A stretch of 11,755 bases of DNA from Romeriopsis sp046049545 (GTDB lineage: Bacteria; Cyanobacteriota; Cyanobacteriia; Leptolyngbyales; Leptolyngbyaceae). The stretch covers positions 1-11,755 of the forward strand of contig JBJORF010000117.1 of the NCBI GenBank assembly GCA_046049545.1. Direction: 5' to 3'. The position numbers were made by a program, and so were the translations under genes. Within the stretch, counting starts at the first letter, position 1, and each line of letters opens with the position of its first letter. The notes below the pieces were generated by a model. The model was not told where the DNA came from and did not search any database. It saw only the letters and a program-made list of their open reading frames with translations. Below, one piece after another: positions 1 to 6,947 of this stretch.

Positions 1-46
1 CGCATGAAAACAACGGCGGCACAACGGGCGGGATTGACTCAATCAC
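1..46 (-). CDS. Possible start of a further operon gene (GTG start, partial)
   Basis: On the minus strand a frame beginning with GTG at 46-44 stays open to the window edge. It reads V-I-E-S-I-P-P-V-V-P-P-L-F-S-C. It would start 25 bases after the stop of the 161-residue gene and so continue the operon. No Shine-Dalgarno sequence precedes the GTG, unlike every other gene in the block, and there is no ATG in this frame. It competes with the convergent plus-strand frame over the same bases. No function can be assigned. Confidence 0.12.
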   Translation of the reverse strand, partial: MIESIPPVVPPLFSC

Positions 47-90
47 CTTGGACTTGGCATGATCTCATTACCTATCCCACCATAATTTGA
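1..90 (+). CDS. Possible 3' end of a plus-strand gene, convergent with the operon
   Basis: The plus-strand frame starting at base 1 is open from the window edge to TGA at 88-90. It would encode about 29 C-terminal residues ending in TWHDLITYPTII. The stop lies 19 bases inside the last minus-strand gene, so the two would converge with overlapping ends. The stretch WTWHDL resembles the HxLR box of tyrosine recombinases (often xFHDLRHT), but the arginine position holds isoleucine, so this is only a suggestion. A 29-codon open frame can occur by chance. The minus strand of the same bases is also partly open, so the assignment is weak. Confidence 0.2.
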   Translation, partial: RMKTTAAQRAGLTQSPWTWHDLITYPTII

Positions 91-557
91 CGCACTACCA
101 AACAAAGTTTGGCAGTGCGGAGTTTATGTTGCTCCAGTTGGTTGATGCGTAGGCAGGGCAATCCTTCTTTGACTTCTGCAATCGGTTGGATCAGCGGTAC
201 TTTTGGCGGCAGTTTCGGATTCAGATAAATATTCAGCACTCGTTGTCGCTCGATGTTATACCCCAGAAAAAGGCAGTTTTCAGCTCCACATAGGAGATTG
301 GGCTGCGACTCTTTTGCGGTTTGTCGGAGGCGCGTATCAATCAAATAAAGTTGCCCCATTTTCAACACTTGCATTTGACTGACATTAGCCTGAGTGTTCG
401 GTTGAAGGTTTTCCTTGAGAATCTGCTGTTGGAAATCGATCGGTAACACTTCCGCAACTATCTGCCACCGCGTCTGTGCCTGCCCCCGGTAGAGCAAGAA
501 CAGACCAGGAATTAAAATTATGCTTGATAAAACTACAACCCGAAACTGCCATTTCAT
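72..557 (-). CDS. Small exported or membrane-anchored protein of unknown function
   Basis: This gene encodes 161 residues and I do not recognise the family. Residues about 6-27 form one hydrophobic segment after a basic start (MKWQFR), followed by GQAQ, so it is either a signal peptide or an N-terminal anchor facing the periplasm. There is no lipobox cysteine. Four cysteines, at about 90, 95, 135 and 152, fall in the soluble part. The first two form a C-G-A-E-N-C motif followed by a hydrophobic strand (LFLGY), which suggests disulfide bonding in an oxidising compartment. Its start follows a GGAGG at 562-566, 4 bases from the ATG, and lies 14 bases after the previous gene's stop. As the last intact gene of a type IV secretion operon it may be an accessory envelope component. 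That role is inferred from position only. Confidence 0.75.
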   Translation of the reverse strand: MKWQFRVVVLSSIILIPGLFLLYRGQAQTRWQIVAEVLPIDFQQQILKENLQPNTQANVSQMQVLKMGQLYLIDTRLRQTAKESQPNLLCGAENCLFLGYNIERQRVLNIYLNPKLPPKVPLIQPIAEVKEGLPCLRINQLEQHKLRTAKLCLVVRQIMVG

Positions 558-571
558 AGTGCCTCCAGGAA

Positions 572-979
572 TTATCGCTTCCTTGCTGCTTGTTCTTTTT
601 GTATCAGTCGTTCAGCGATTTGAGCAGGAATACCCTTTTGCTTTAGCGTTTCCAGATTGACGGCTCCACCACCAGAACTAATCACCTTCCAGCGTTTGCC
701 TTGCTTTATCAAAATCGACTGACCTCCCGCTTCATCCCATTGCCAAGTGGCGATCGCGTATTTTTCTTCCACGATCGTGCGTTGCACTACGGGTTGAATT
801 TTGGGCTTTTGTTTGCCAAGAAGCTGTGAGATGGTTACTTTGCTAATTTCAGAATCCTTCTGGGCTGCGATTGGCTTCGCGATCGCTCGTTCAACTAGAC
901 TGGGCAGAACTTGAGTCACTGCAAGAATTGAAGAAAGCGATAACGTTGCAATCAAAATGAATATCCAAAAGCGTTTCAT
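572..979 (-). CDS. Small exported protein of unknown function, weakly like 'copper uptake system-associated' proteins
   Basis: This gene encodes 135 residues. Residues 1-23 are a basic start (MKRFW) and a hydrophobic stretch, read as a signal peptide or membrane anchor. The soluble part has the order K-P-x-I-x-P-V-V near 58-65, YAIATWQW near 74-81, EAGGQS near 83-88, then KRWKVISSGGGAV and a C-terminal helical L-x-x-x-G-I-P-x-x-x-A-x-x-L. From memory this order resembles small proteins annotated 'copper uptake system-associated' (…A-x-x-G-W…GG-x-x-L-L-x-x-x-x-G-x-W…), a compact alpha/beta fold. No metal ligands are conserved here, so copper is not implied. The start is set by GGAGG at 988-992, 8 bases from the ATG and 14 bases after the hydrolase stop. 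In this operon it is probably a periplasmic accessory of the secretion channel. Function unknown. Confidence 0.75.
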   Translation of the reverse strand: MKRFWIFILIATLSLSSILAVTQVLPSLVERAIAKPIAAQKDSEISKVTISQLLGKQKPKIQPVVQRTIVEEKYAIATWQWDEAGGQSILIKQGKRWKVISSGGGAVNLETLKQKGIPAQIAERLIQKEQAARKR

Positions 980-993
980 CGTTATATCCTCCG

Positions 994-3192
994 TTATTTA
1001 ACACGATAAATTCGACTGGGTTCATTGCCATAAACACCACCAAAGTCAGTATCTGATTCCCAGCTAAAACGGGCTTTAGTGGAGGAATTGGACAGCACAC
1101 GGGTACAGCCAGCATTCTGGCAAATCCCGATATGGCCTTGATTCCCGGCAATTACAATGTCACCCGCGACGGCTTTGCTTCGGCCAACTTGAATGCCTTC
1201 ACCCCTTTGTAATGCCGCTTCAACCGATGGCACATAATCGGTGTTATCGCCGATCGTTTTGCCAATAGACTTTTTCAGCACCTTATTGACCGACCAAGCA
1301 CAGGCTAGATTCCCACCGTCTGGGCCTGCGGAAGTATCCATACCGCGCATCTGTTGGGAAACTTGAGCAATCTTTCCCGGTTTATCACCGGCTGTGACCG
1401 AGCAAGATTTTCCTCCTTTGCCTGCGCTTTCATAATTGCGCCGTAGCTCTTGGCCATAGGTTTTTAAACTGAGTCGGCCATGAACGTCCGATGCCCCACC
1501 ATCGATCGGGGCACCCGCACCACCAAAGTGAATCTGTCCAACTCGCTCAATCAGACGGCCACCGGAAAAGCCTTCCCGTTTAGCTTGCTGAATATTACGG
1601 CTTTGGTCAGCTTTGAAAATACTGTCCTGAGATGATGGTGGGAAGAAGCGATCGACCTCGGCCCCACTCAACGCCGCACCAGAATCAACTTTGGACAGGA
1701 ATCCTGAACCACCACTTTGTTTGACGATCGCGGTACGGACATCCGATCTATAGGTCATGTATTGGTAACGGCCTAAACCTCGACCACAATTCCCATCGCC
1801 ATCACAAACGTAACTTCCCACAGAACTATATCCACCTTCAATCCCAGAAAAAGCCTTGGCTAATGCATTGAAATCAACATCGCCAGAGCCTTCGCCACAA
1901 AGTGAATCATCACCGAGGAAATCAATCTCACCCCCTGGTAAAGCAGAAGCAGGAATTCCAAGTGCCCTCGCTCGTTCAATCACACCCTCTGGAATTGAAA
2001 CCCCACTCGTTCCACCTCCTTGGTTATCAAGTAACCCCGTAAACATTGGCTGCTTCTCGTTGTAGTTGAGAAATGGTACTGGCCCCAAGAAGTATGGTGT
2101 ACAGCCCAAGTCAGGAATACCTCGCTTGCAGATGCGGAAAAATAATGCAGTTGAGGCTTCACCCGATGACTCATCGACATCCCAGACAGCAACCTTGAAC
2201 ACATCACCAAAGGGATGACGGCCAGTCGGTTCCTTTCCAGCATTGACTGCACCCAGAATTCCAGAGCCACCTTTCACTTTTTGATATTTTCCCGAAATCC
2301 ATTGTTTGCCGTAGAGTGCCGAATCACCAGCCATCTCAACATGGGCGCAGTTTTCCTTGCAAGCGACCTGAAATCCTTCCTCATGGCTACCGGAAATGGT
2401 ATTGTTACGATCGCGTTCCTTCGCCCCATAAACCACATCCACCTTGCCAATCATACCGACTGCATTAATCGGGCTGGGCATTTGGGCTAGAGGCACATCG
2501 GCTAATCCTGGAACTCCAGCAATTTTGGTATTTTCCCAATTGGCCAGATTTTGCAGTGGTGCATTTTGCAGGCCAGGAATATCGGCGATCGCGAAGTTAT
2601 CCAAACCTTTGCCCAGTTCACCTAAATTGAGTTGTCCCAATTCCGGCTGAGTTTGTAGCAATTGCCCCAGACTACTGTTGGGGTTGAATGGCGGAGTGCC
2701 GGCTTTCTTCAGCAGGGCATCGATCGCAGGCATCTGCTGAATTGACAAATTCCCCAGCCCTGGAATTGCGGCAACCAAATCATCAATTCTTTGCCAAGCG
2801 GCTGATTCTAGTGCTGAAAGTGCAACTTGTTGAACATCAAGGTGAGTGATTTGACCAATGCTGTAAAGATTGAAAATCTGTGGATACAGACTGGTTTGGA
2901 GATCGCCTAGTTTCAAATACTGATCGGGTGTTTGACCTGTAACCCAACTACGCGACAAGTTATAACCTGCGGCATTATTGACTTCTGAGCTTGATTCAAA
3001 TCCGCCATCCCCCTGAATTGGTGGGAGCGATCGTAGGGTAATCTGTGACCAGTCTGGAATTCGCGCAAATTGATCACCAGAGGCGATCGAGGTAATTGGT
3101 AATGGATATTCTGGGGCAATACTGGCAACTGTCGGCAGGGCCAAAAACAATAGACAAACCAGCCATGCCATTATCCAAGCAAGAAATCTCAT
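994..3192 (-). CDS. VirB1-like modular peptidoglycan hydrolase (lysozyme/transglycosylase-like plus NlpC/P60- or CHAP-like domain)
   Basis: This gene encodes 732 residues of an exported cell-wall enzyme, probably opening the peptidoglycan for the secretion channel. Residues about 4-24 are a signal peptide or anchor. Residues 140-240 carry three copies of an I/V-P-G-L…P/S-L/I…M/L repeat (at about 143, 205 and 227). Residues about 250-385 form a cysteine-containing domain I do not recognise. Residues about 440-590 look like a lysozyme or lytic-transglycosylase fold: candidate catalytic Glu452 in GIEGGYS, then GRGLGRYQYM and a later QIHFGGAG. Residues about 600-732 look like an NlpC/P60- or CHAP-type amidase or peptidase: Cys631 in NLACAWSVN, His687 in GDIVIAGNQGHIGI, and a polar candidate Asn702 in VLSNSS. 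Canonical VirB1 is only about 240 residues with a single transglycosylase domain. The start follows GGAGG at 3199-3203, 6 bases upstream, which abuts the previous gene's stop. The two domain assignments rest on motifs read by eye. Confidence 0.85.
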   Translation of the reverse strand: MRFLAWIMAWLVCLLFLALPTVASIAPEYPLPITSIASGDQFARIPDWSQITLRSLPPIQGDGGFESSSEVNNAAGYNLSRSWVTGQTPDQYLKLGDLQTSLYPQIFNLYSIGQITHLDVQQVALSALESAAWQRIDDLVAAIPGLGNLSIQQMPAIDALLKKAGTPPFNPNSSLGQLLQTQPELGQLNLGELGKGLDNFAIADIPGLQNAPLQNLANWENTKIAGVPGLADVPLAQMPSPINAVGMIGKVDVVYGAKERDRNNTISGSHEEGFQVACKENCAHVEMAGDSALYGKQWISGKYQKVKGGSGILGAVNAGKEPTGRHPFGDVFKVAVWDVDESSGEASTALFFRICKRGIPDLGCTPYFLGPVPFLNYNEKQPMFTGLLDNQGGGTSGVSIPEGVIERARALGIPASALPGGEIDFLGDDSLCGEGSGDVDFNALAKAFSGIEGGYSSVGSYVCDGDGNCGRGLGRYQYMTYRSDVRTAIVKQSGGSGFLSKVDSGAALSGAEVDRFFPPSSQDSIFKADQSRNIQQAKREGFSGGRLIERVGQIHFGGAGAPIDGGASDVHGRLSLKTYGQELRRNYESAGKGGKSCSVTAGDKPGKIAQVSQQMRGMDTSAGPDGGNLACAWSVNKVLKKSIGKTIGDNTDYVPSVEAALQRGEGIQVGRSKAVAGDIVIAGNQGHIGICQNAGCTRVLSNSSTKARFSWESDTDFGGVYGNEPSRIYRVK

Positions 3193-3195
3193 GGA

Positions 3196-3615
3196 CTACC
3201 TCCGGAAACTTCGAGGTTTGCTTGTGGTGATGTTGACGATCGAACTTTGCGGCTTGCCAGTCGCAGGAAAAGCAAGCTGAAATTGATGGATATTTTGGTC
3301 GGTGACAATCGTTAGTAGTGGCGTTGCGGTTGTGGGCAGTCCATCGAAGTTGAGTGGCTTGATCCGTCGTAGATGAACGATTTGCGCCGCACAGGGCTTG
3401 TCTGGAGTCCGACAGTTCACATCATCGAAATCAATCGTGACTTGCGATGGGTCATCCAGCCATAGCCGCTGGACTTTCTCATTTGCTAGTCGAAAGTTAA
3501 TGGTCGTGCCATGTCCCGGATAGAGTTGGATGATCGGCATCTCTACAGCTCTAGCCTCTGTGACAGAGCCAAAAATGCCCATAGAAATCCCTACGGCTGC
3601 GATGAGTCGTTTCAT
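3196..3615 (-). CDS. Short VirB9/TraK-like secretion-core protein (N-terminal domain only)
   Basis: This gene encodes 139 residues. Residues 1-23 are a clear signal peptide ending A-R-A, so the protein is periplasmic or outer-membrane associated. The mature part is beta-rich: GHGTTINFRLANEKVQRLWL, then LDDPSQV, IVHLRRIKPLNF and LLTIVTD…HQFQLAF. This strand order matches the N-terminal domain of VirB9/TrbG/TraK proteins, which pair with VirB10 in the core complex. Cysteines at about 68 and 75 could form a disulfide. The tail is basic (KPRSFRR). Canonical VirB9 is close to 290 residues with a second C-terminal domain that meets VirB7 and VirB10 in the outer membrane; that domain is absent here, and no frameshift is seen. 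The ATG has GAGG at 3624-3627, 8 bases upstream. The 30-base gap to VirB10 is the widest inside the operon. The family call is by pattern and position. Confidence 0.72.
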   Translation of the reverse strand: MKRLIAAVGISMGIFGSVTEARAVEMPIIQLYPGHGTTINFRLANEKVQRLWLDDPSQVTIDFDDVNCRTPDKPCAAQIVHLRRIKPLNFDGLPTTATPLLTIVTDQNIHQFQLAFPATGKPQSSIVNITTSKPRSFRR

Positions 3616-3645
3616 AATCGATGCCTCAAATTGTGGAAAAATAGA

Positions 3646-5097
3646 TTAGAGCGGTAGTTGAATCGATTGGTTTACAAAGACTTGAACGGTTGTACCTGCT
3701 GCCAGATAACGAATCGGCGGACGCTGCCGAATTTCTTCAGCCGCACGTTTGTTGCGTTCTGAAATTGTGGTTAGGAGTGAGTCGGCACCGCCTTGGAGTG
3801 CTCCAGCAAGGACATTAGGGGATTGATTTTCTTGGGTGATGACAGTGCTGCCGTTGCCTGTTTGCACCCTGGTATTGGGTTGGATTAATTGACTCGATGC
3901 ACCACGAATTGCACTCAACGCAAACTGCCCTGCATCCAATGCCGCCAATTCTTTGCCTTTGTCTTCAAACTGTTCAGCGATCAAGGGTTGACCTTGATTA
4001 CCGCGAATTTGGATAGCTCCACTTGGGATTGTCATTTCCTTGGTTTGGCCATCTTGTTCCCAGGTGGCAGCCGTGGCCGAGAGTTGAACGCGACCTGTTT
4101 TCGAGACTCCCTCCACTCGTATCAACAGCTTGGCATTAGCTGGAAGTGCAGTTCTGCCTATCGAATCAGGAATTGCCTCTGCCAGCGAAATTGTAAATTG
4201 CTCACTGGACTTGCTATCATCCAACAGAACTGGCGTTTCTAAAGTGCCAACAGCATTGCTTCCAGCCATTAATTTAGCTGGAGCTAACTCAGTAGCAGCT
4301 TCGATCGTCGGCACGATATTCGGATTTGGCTGCTCCCAAGTGGTCATTGTTGCTTGTAACGGGTTAGGCGTTGGTTGATCATTTGAGAATTCCAGCTCCT
4401 GTATCTTTTCTGGTTGAACAGCACCGTAGCTGCCGACTCTAACTAATTGTTGCCAGTGTTCTTGGGGGTCGATGGCTTCTTCAACTTTTGGAGTTCGATC
4501 AATTGCTGAAGACCGAACGATAGAAGCATTTCTGGAAATCAGGGAAGATTCACGAACGGGAATTACTTCGGGTCGCACTACCGATGAACGTGGAATGGGT
4601 GCCGTCGCGATTTTGGGTGGTTCCGATCGAATTGCCACCGTGGAAGTGGGTTGAGACTTAGCTACTGTTGGCGCAGTCGCCGAAGGTTTAGCTGTGGGCT
4701 TTTGCACTGCCTTGATCGGCTTACTATTTGGCTGTTTTGCTAATTGTTTCTCGATTTTTGCTTGACCATCCAAGGCCGATTTTGCTTTGAGTCGGGCAAT
4801 CTCTTGTTCCATCTCTGCCGTAGCTGTATCCGGCTTTGATGATGGCGACGACGGATTTTGAGTCGGTTGCCCCAGCGCCGTTTTACCTGGTTCAGCATGA
4901 CCACCTCCATGAAGAAATGTGCCAGCAAGGGCAACGATCGGTAACAACAAAATCATTACCATTGCAAATTTCGGCAATGGCTTCATCCAAATAGGTCGCG
5001 CTGATTGATTCGATTCCACTGAGAATTCCGCTGGAGTAATCAGTGGCTGGTCCAAATCGGCTGTACCTGTGAGTTGGCGTAATTGATTGGTGTCCAT
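3646..5097 (-). CDS. virB10: VirB10/TrbI-like energy-sensing core protein of the type IV secretion channel
   Basis: This gene encodes about 483 residues. VirB10 proteins span from the inner to the outer membrane and pass on the ATPase-driven signal for substrate passage. The order here fits: a cytoplasmic N-terminus of about 40 residues, one membrane helix at about 42-61, then a long low-complexity linker rich in Pro, Ala, Ser and Lys (about 62-200) that can cross the periplasm, and a C-terminal beta-barrel domain from about 290. The last 20 residues, with YLAAGTTVQVFVNQSI, are the typical VirB10 end (x-L-P-A-G-T-x-V-x-V-F-V-N-x-x-I/L). The Ala/Gly/Ser-rich stretch at about 385-445 could hold the antenna helices that form the outer-membrane pore. 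Two adjacent ATGs (5100 and 5097) are possible. The second is chosen because the GAGGT at 5104-5108 is 6 bases from it and only 3 from the first. It forms a TGATG junction with the VirB8 stop. Confidence 0.85.
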   Translation of the reverse strand: MDTNQLRQLTGTADLDQPLITPAEFSVESNQSARPIWMKPLPKFAMVMILLLPIVALAGTFLHGGGHAEPGKTALGQPTQNPSSPSSKPDTATAEMEQEIARLKAKSALDGQAKIEKQLAKQPNSKPIKAVQKPTAKPSATAPTVAKSQPTSTVAIRSEPPKIATAPIPRSSVVRPEVIPVRESSLISRNASIVRSSAIDRTPKVEEAIDPQEHWQQLVRVGSYGAVQPEKIQELEFSNDQPTPNPLQATMTTWEQPNPNIVPTIEAATELAPAKLMAGSNAVGTLETPVLLDDSKSSEQFTISLAEAIPDSIGRTALPANAKLLIRVEGVSKTGRVQLSATAATWEQDGQTKEMTIPSGAIQIRGNQGQPLIAEQFEDKGKELAALDAGQFALSAIRGASSQLIQPNTRVQTGNGSTVITQENQSPNVLAGALQGGADSLLTTISERNKRAAEEIRQRPPIRYLAAGTTVQVFVNQSIQLPL

Positions 5098-5840
5098 CAT
5101 TTCACCTCACGATCGAGCGGTCGGATTTCTTCGATTTGTACACCCCGCTCCAGCATTGAATAAACAATGCGTTGATAGTCGTTGGCTGGATTAGGGAGTG
5201 GATTTTGGGGTGGAGGAATCGCTTTGACGAAGAAGGTGCGGTTGAAGGGAATCGATTTACCCGCAGGATTGGCATTGTCGAAGACGATCCGAGTTGCAAC
5301 CATATCGACTCGCCAACGACCTTCTCCCACGGATTCCGGTGCCGATAGATTCTGTGGCACCAATACCCCGGCTACTTGCCCTTGAAACACCTCCTGAGGA
5401 ACAATCTCCGTCGCTAATTGCTGGACAAACGTATCGCGAAAATTAGACGCTAATAGAAACGATGACTCCCAAGCAGTTTGTGGAATGCGCTCCTGTTTAC
5501 CAGAAACGACTTTGCCTGGATCAATATCAGCCTTATCAGTGCCGGGAGGCTTGCCCCAAGTAAAGGTCATGACGGCCCAATCGGAAATCGTGCGACGAAT
5601 CACCTCTGGTTCACGATAAGTATAAGCGGATGGCCTAACGGTAAAGGCTTTCCCATCCACCTGCTGGACTAGCGTTGGGGGCTTTTGTTTCGCCAACTTG
5701 GAAAAGGAAATGCCCAGCCAGATTGTTCCCACTGATAATATGATTGTCGCGATCGACAATCCCGCAAAAGCCATTGGCAGAATGTCACTAGAGTCAACCC
5801 GAAAGTGATTAGCTTTGTGTTTGAGTTCAGAGATTCGCAT
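5097..5840 (-). CDS. VirB8/TraE-like bitopic inner-membrane protein
   Basis: This gene encodes 247 residues. There is a short cytoplasmic N-terminus (about 20 residues), one strong membrane helix at about 21-46, and a soluble periplasmic domain to the end. This is the layout of VirB8, an assembly factor that nucleates the core complex and contacts VirB6, VirB9 and VirB10. The periplasmic part has the mixed helix-then-strand content expected of the NTF2-like VirB8 fold: helices around 75-95 and 122-145, then strands such as RWRVDMVATRIVF and NRTFFVKAI. Sequence identity to classical VirB8 looks low, so the call leans on topology and on its position between VirB6 and VirB10. The ATG has GGGAGG at 5847-5852, 6 bases upstream, and is 18 bases after the VirB6 stop. 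Its TGA overlaps the VirB10 start as TGATG. Confidence 0.72.
   Translation of the reverse strand: MRISELKHKANHFRVDSSDILPMAFAGLSIATIILSVGTIWLGISFSKLAKQKPPTLVQQVDGKAFTVRPSAYTYREPEVIRRTISDWAVMTFTWGKPPGTDKADIDPGKVVSGKQERIPQTAWESSFLLASNFRDTFVQQLATEIVPQEVFQGQVAGVLVPQNLSAPESVGEGRWRVDMVATRIVFDNANPAGKSIPFNRTFFVKAIPPPQNPLPNPANDYQRIVYSMLERGVQIEEIRPLDREVK
5104..5108 (-). promoter_or_regulatory. Shine-Dalgarno sequence deciding the virB10 start
   Basis: The minus strand reads GAGGT-GAA-ATG-ATG. Spacing is 3 bases to the first ATG (5100) and 6 to the second (5097). The normal spacing favours the second, which also gives a TGATG junction with the VirB8 stop. Confidence 0.6.
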
Positions 5841-5858
5841 AAATCACCTCCCTGATGT

Positions 5859-6947
5859 TTATTTAATCGGCAAGAATGAAGTTCCTACAGAAACAAGTCG
5901 GGTTACACCACCAGAAACACCTCGGAAAACTGCCATCCCGCCCCCCGTTGCTAGGGCTAACGCCAAGACAGGAGCCAGAATACTCAACAAGAGTAGAAAA
6001 CCAATATCGGCTGAGGATTGAGCATCAGCGGCGACAACTACAGTAGCGGCCAACCCGATAATGACGTTGTAGGAAAACTTGGCCAGTCCCAAGCTAAAAA
6101 AGCCAATCAGCCAAGCCCAAATCGGTCTGGTTGACATCGGAATCATCGAACCCGCCGCCGCGATCGGGCCAATCAATCCGGTGAGCAACATCGATAACTC
6201 AATCAGGTTAGCAAACGCCCATTGAAAACCCTTGAGAATTGACTGTGCTGCCGCTTGTCCGGCTGTGGCAAGTAAACTTTCGCTCACCATCTGTCCTACG
6301 AAGCCATTGATGTCTACGAAGTCCTTCTTGCTAGCTTCTTGGGTAATGCGTTGGTTAATTGCATCCACCCTGGCTTTCAACCGTTGGAATCCAGCAGTCA
6401 GCCAGCCTTTGGATTGGTATTCTCGATCGATAATCGCTGCCGATCTTTTTCCGGCTTCTTGAAAGCAATCGATTTGCGCTTTGCCTTCCTTGGCCTCACA
6501 TTCGGCATATTGTTGCTGAATCAAAGTCTTGGCCTGCTGGGAGACAATCACATCATTGAGCGCTTCCAGCATCGAGACTTCGCCGACTTGCACTTCCAGA
6601 ACGGTTTTAGTTTGGTCATTGATGATATTGCGAATACTGAGAGTCAGGCTTCCGAGCATCTTACCGTTGTTGAATAGCAGGATGAAAATCACGAGTACCC
6701 AAATTACGTTGGGCATTGCGGGTAAGATGCCGCGTTCGATCGCTTCTTTAATCCATTCCAAAGCGAAGAATAGAAATGCACCGACCAAAATCACAGCCGC
6801 GAATTTATTGATACCGAGGTACAGCCCATTCGCTCCGTTGAAAATATCCAACCAACGTTTATCCCAAGCCTGTTGTACATTCTGGACTTGCTGAATGCTA
6901 TCCTCAATGATGCTCCGACCACCTGTTACCTGTGCGAGAATTGTCAT
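5859..6947 (-). CDS. VirB6/TrbL-like polytopic inner-membrane channel protein
   Basis: This gene encodes 362 residues. VirB6/TrbL proteins are multi-pass parts of the inner-membrane gate of the channel. Hydrophobic segments are visible at about 47-66, 80-94, 243-268, 275-304 and 313-337. Between the second and third lies a long hydrophilic, helical region of about 130 residues (110-235), likely the large loop typical of the family. It contains a cysteine pair at 150 and 161, suggesting a disulfide if it faces the periplasm. The C-terminal part is Gly/Ala-rich (LATGGGMAVFRGVSGG). The start codon overlaps the stop of the VirB5-like gene as ATGA, and GGGAGG at 6954-6959 is 6 bases upstream. The assignment comes from topology, length and position after the VirB5-like gene; no diagnostic motif was found. 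Confidence 0.78.
   Translation of the reverse strand: MTILAQVTGGRSIIEDSIQQVQNVQQAWDKRWLDIFNGANGLYLGINKFAAVILVGAFLFFALEWIKEAIERGILPAMPNVIWVLVIFILLFNNGKMLGSLTLSIRNIINDQTKTVLEVQVGEVSMLEALNDVIVSQQAKTLIQQQYAECEAKEGKAQIDCFQEAGKRSAAIIDREYQSKGWLTAGFQRLKARVDAINQRITQEASKKDFVDINGFVGQMVSESLLATAGQAAAQSILKGFQWAFANLIELSMLLTGLIGPIAAAGSMIPMSTRPIWAWLIGFFSLGLAKFSYNVIIGLAATVVVAADAQSSADIGFLLLLSILAPVLALALATGGGMAVFRGVSGGVTRLVSVGTSFLPIK

Noticed and set aside
1..71. Transcription terminator after the last operon gene
   Set aside because: No stem-loop followed by a T-run on the minus strand is visible in these bases. The operon may continue beyond the window.
72..979. VirB7-type lipoprotein among the two small downstream proteins
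   Set aside because: Neither signal region contains a lipobox cysteine, so the short outer-membrane lipoprotein was not found here.
1980..2270. 96-codon minus-strand frame inside the hydrolase gene
   Set aside because: It lies in another frame of the intact 732-residue gene, and its product has no recognisable features.
6339..6894. Two plus-strand open frames of 112 and 121 codons
   Set aside because: They are antisense shadows of the VirB6-like gene, which has clear topology, a ribosome site and coupled junctions on the minus strand.
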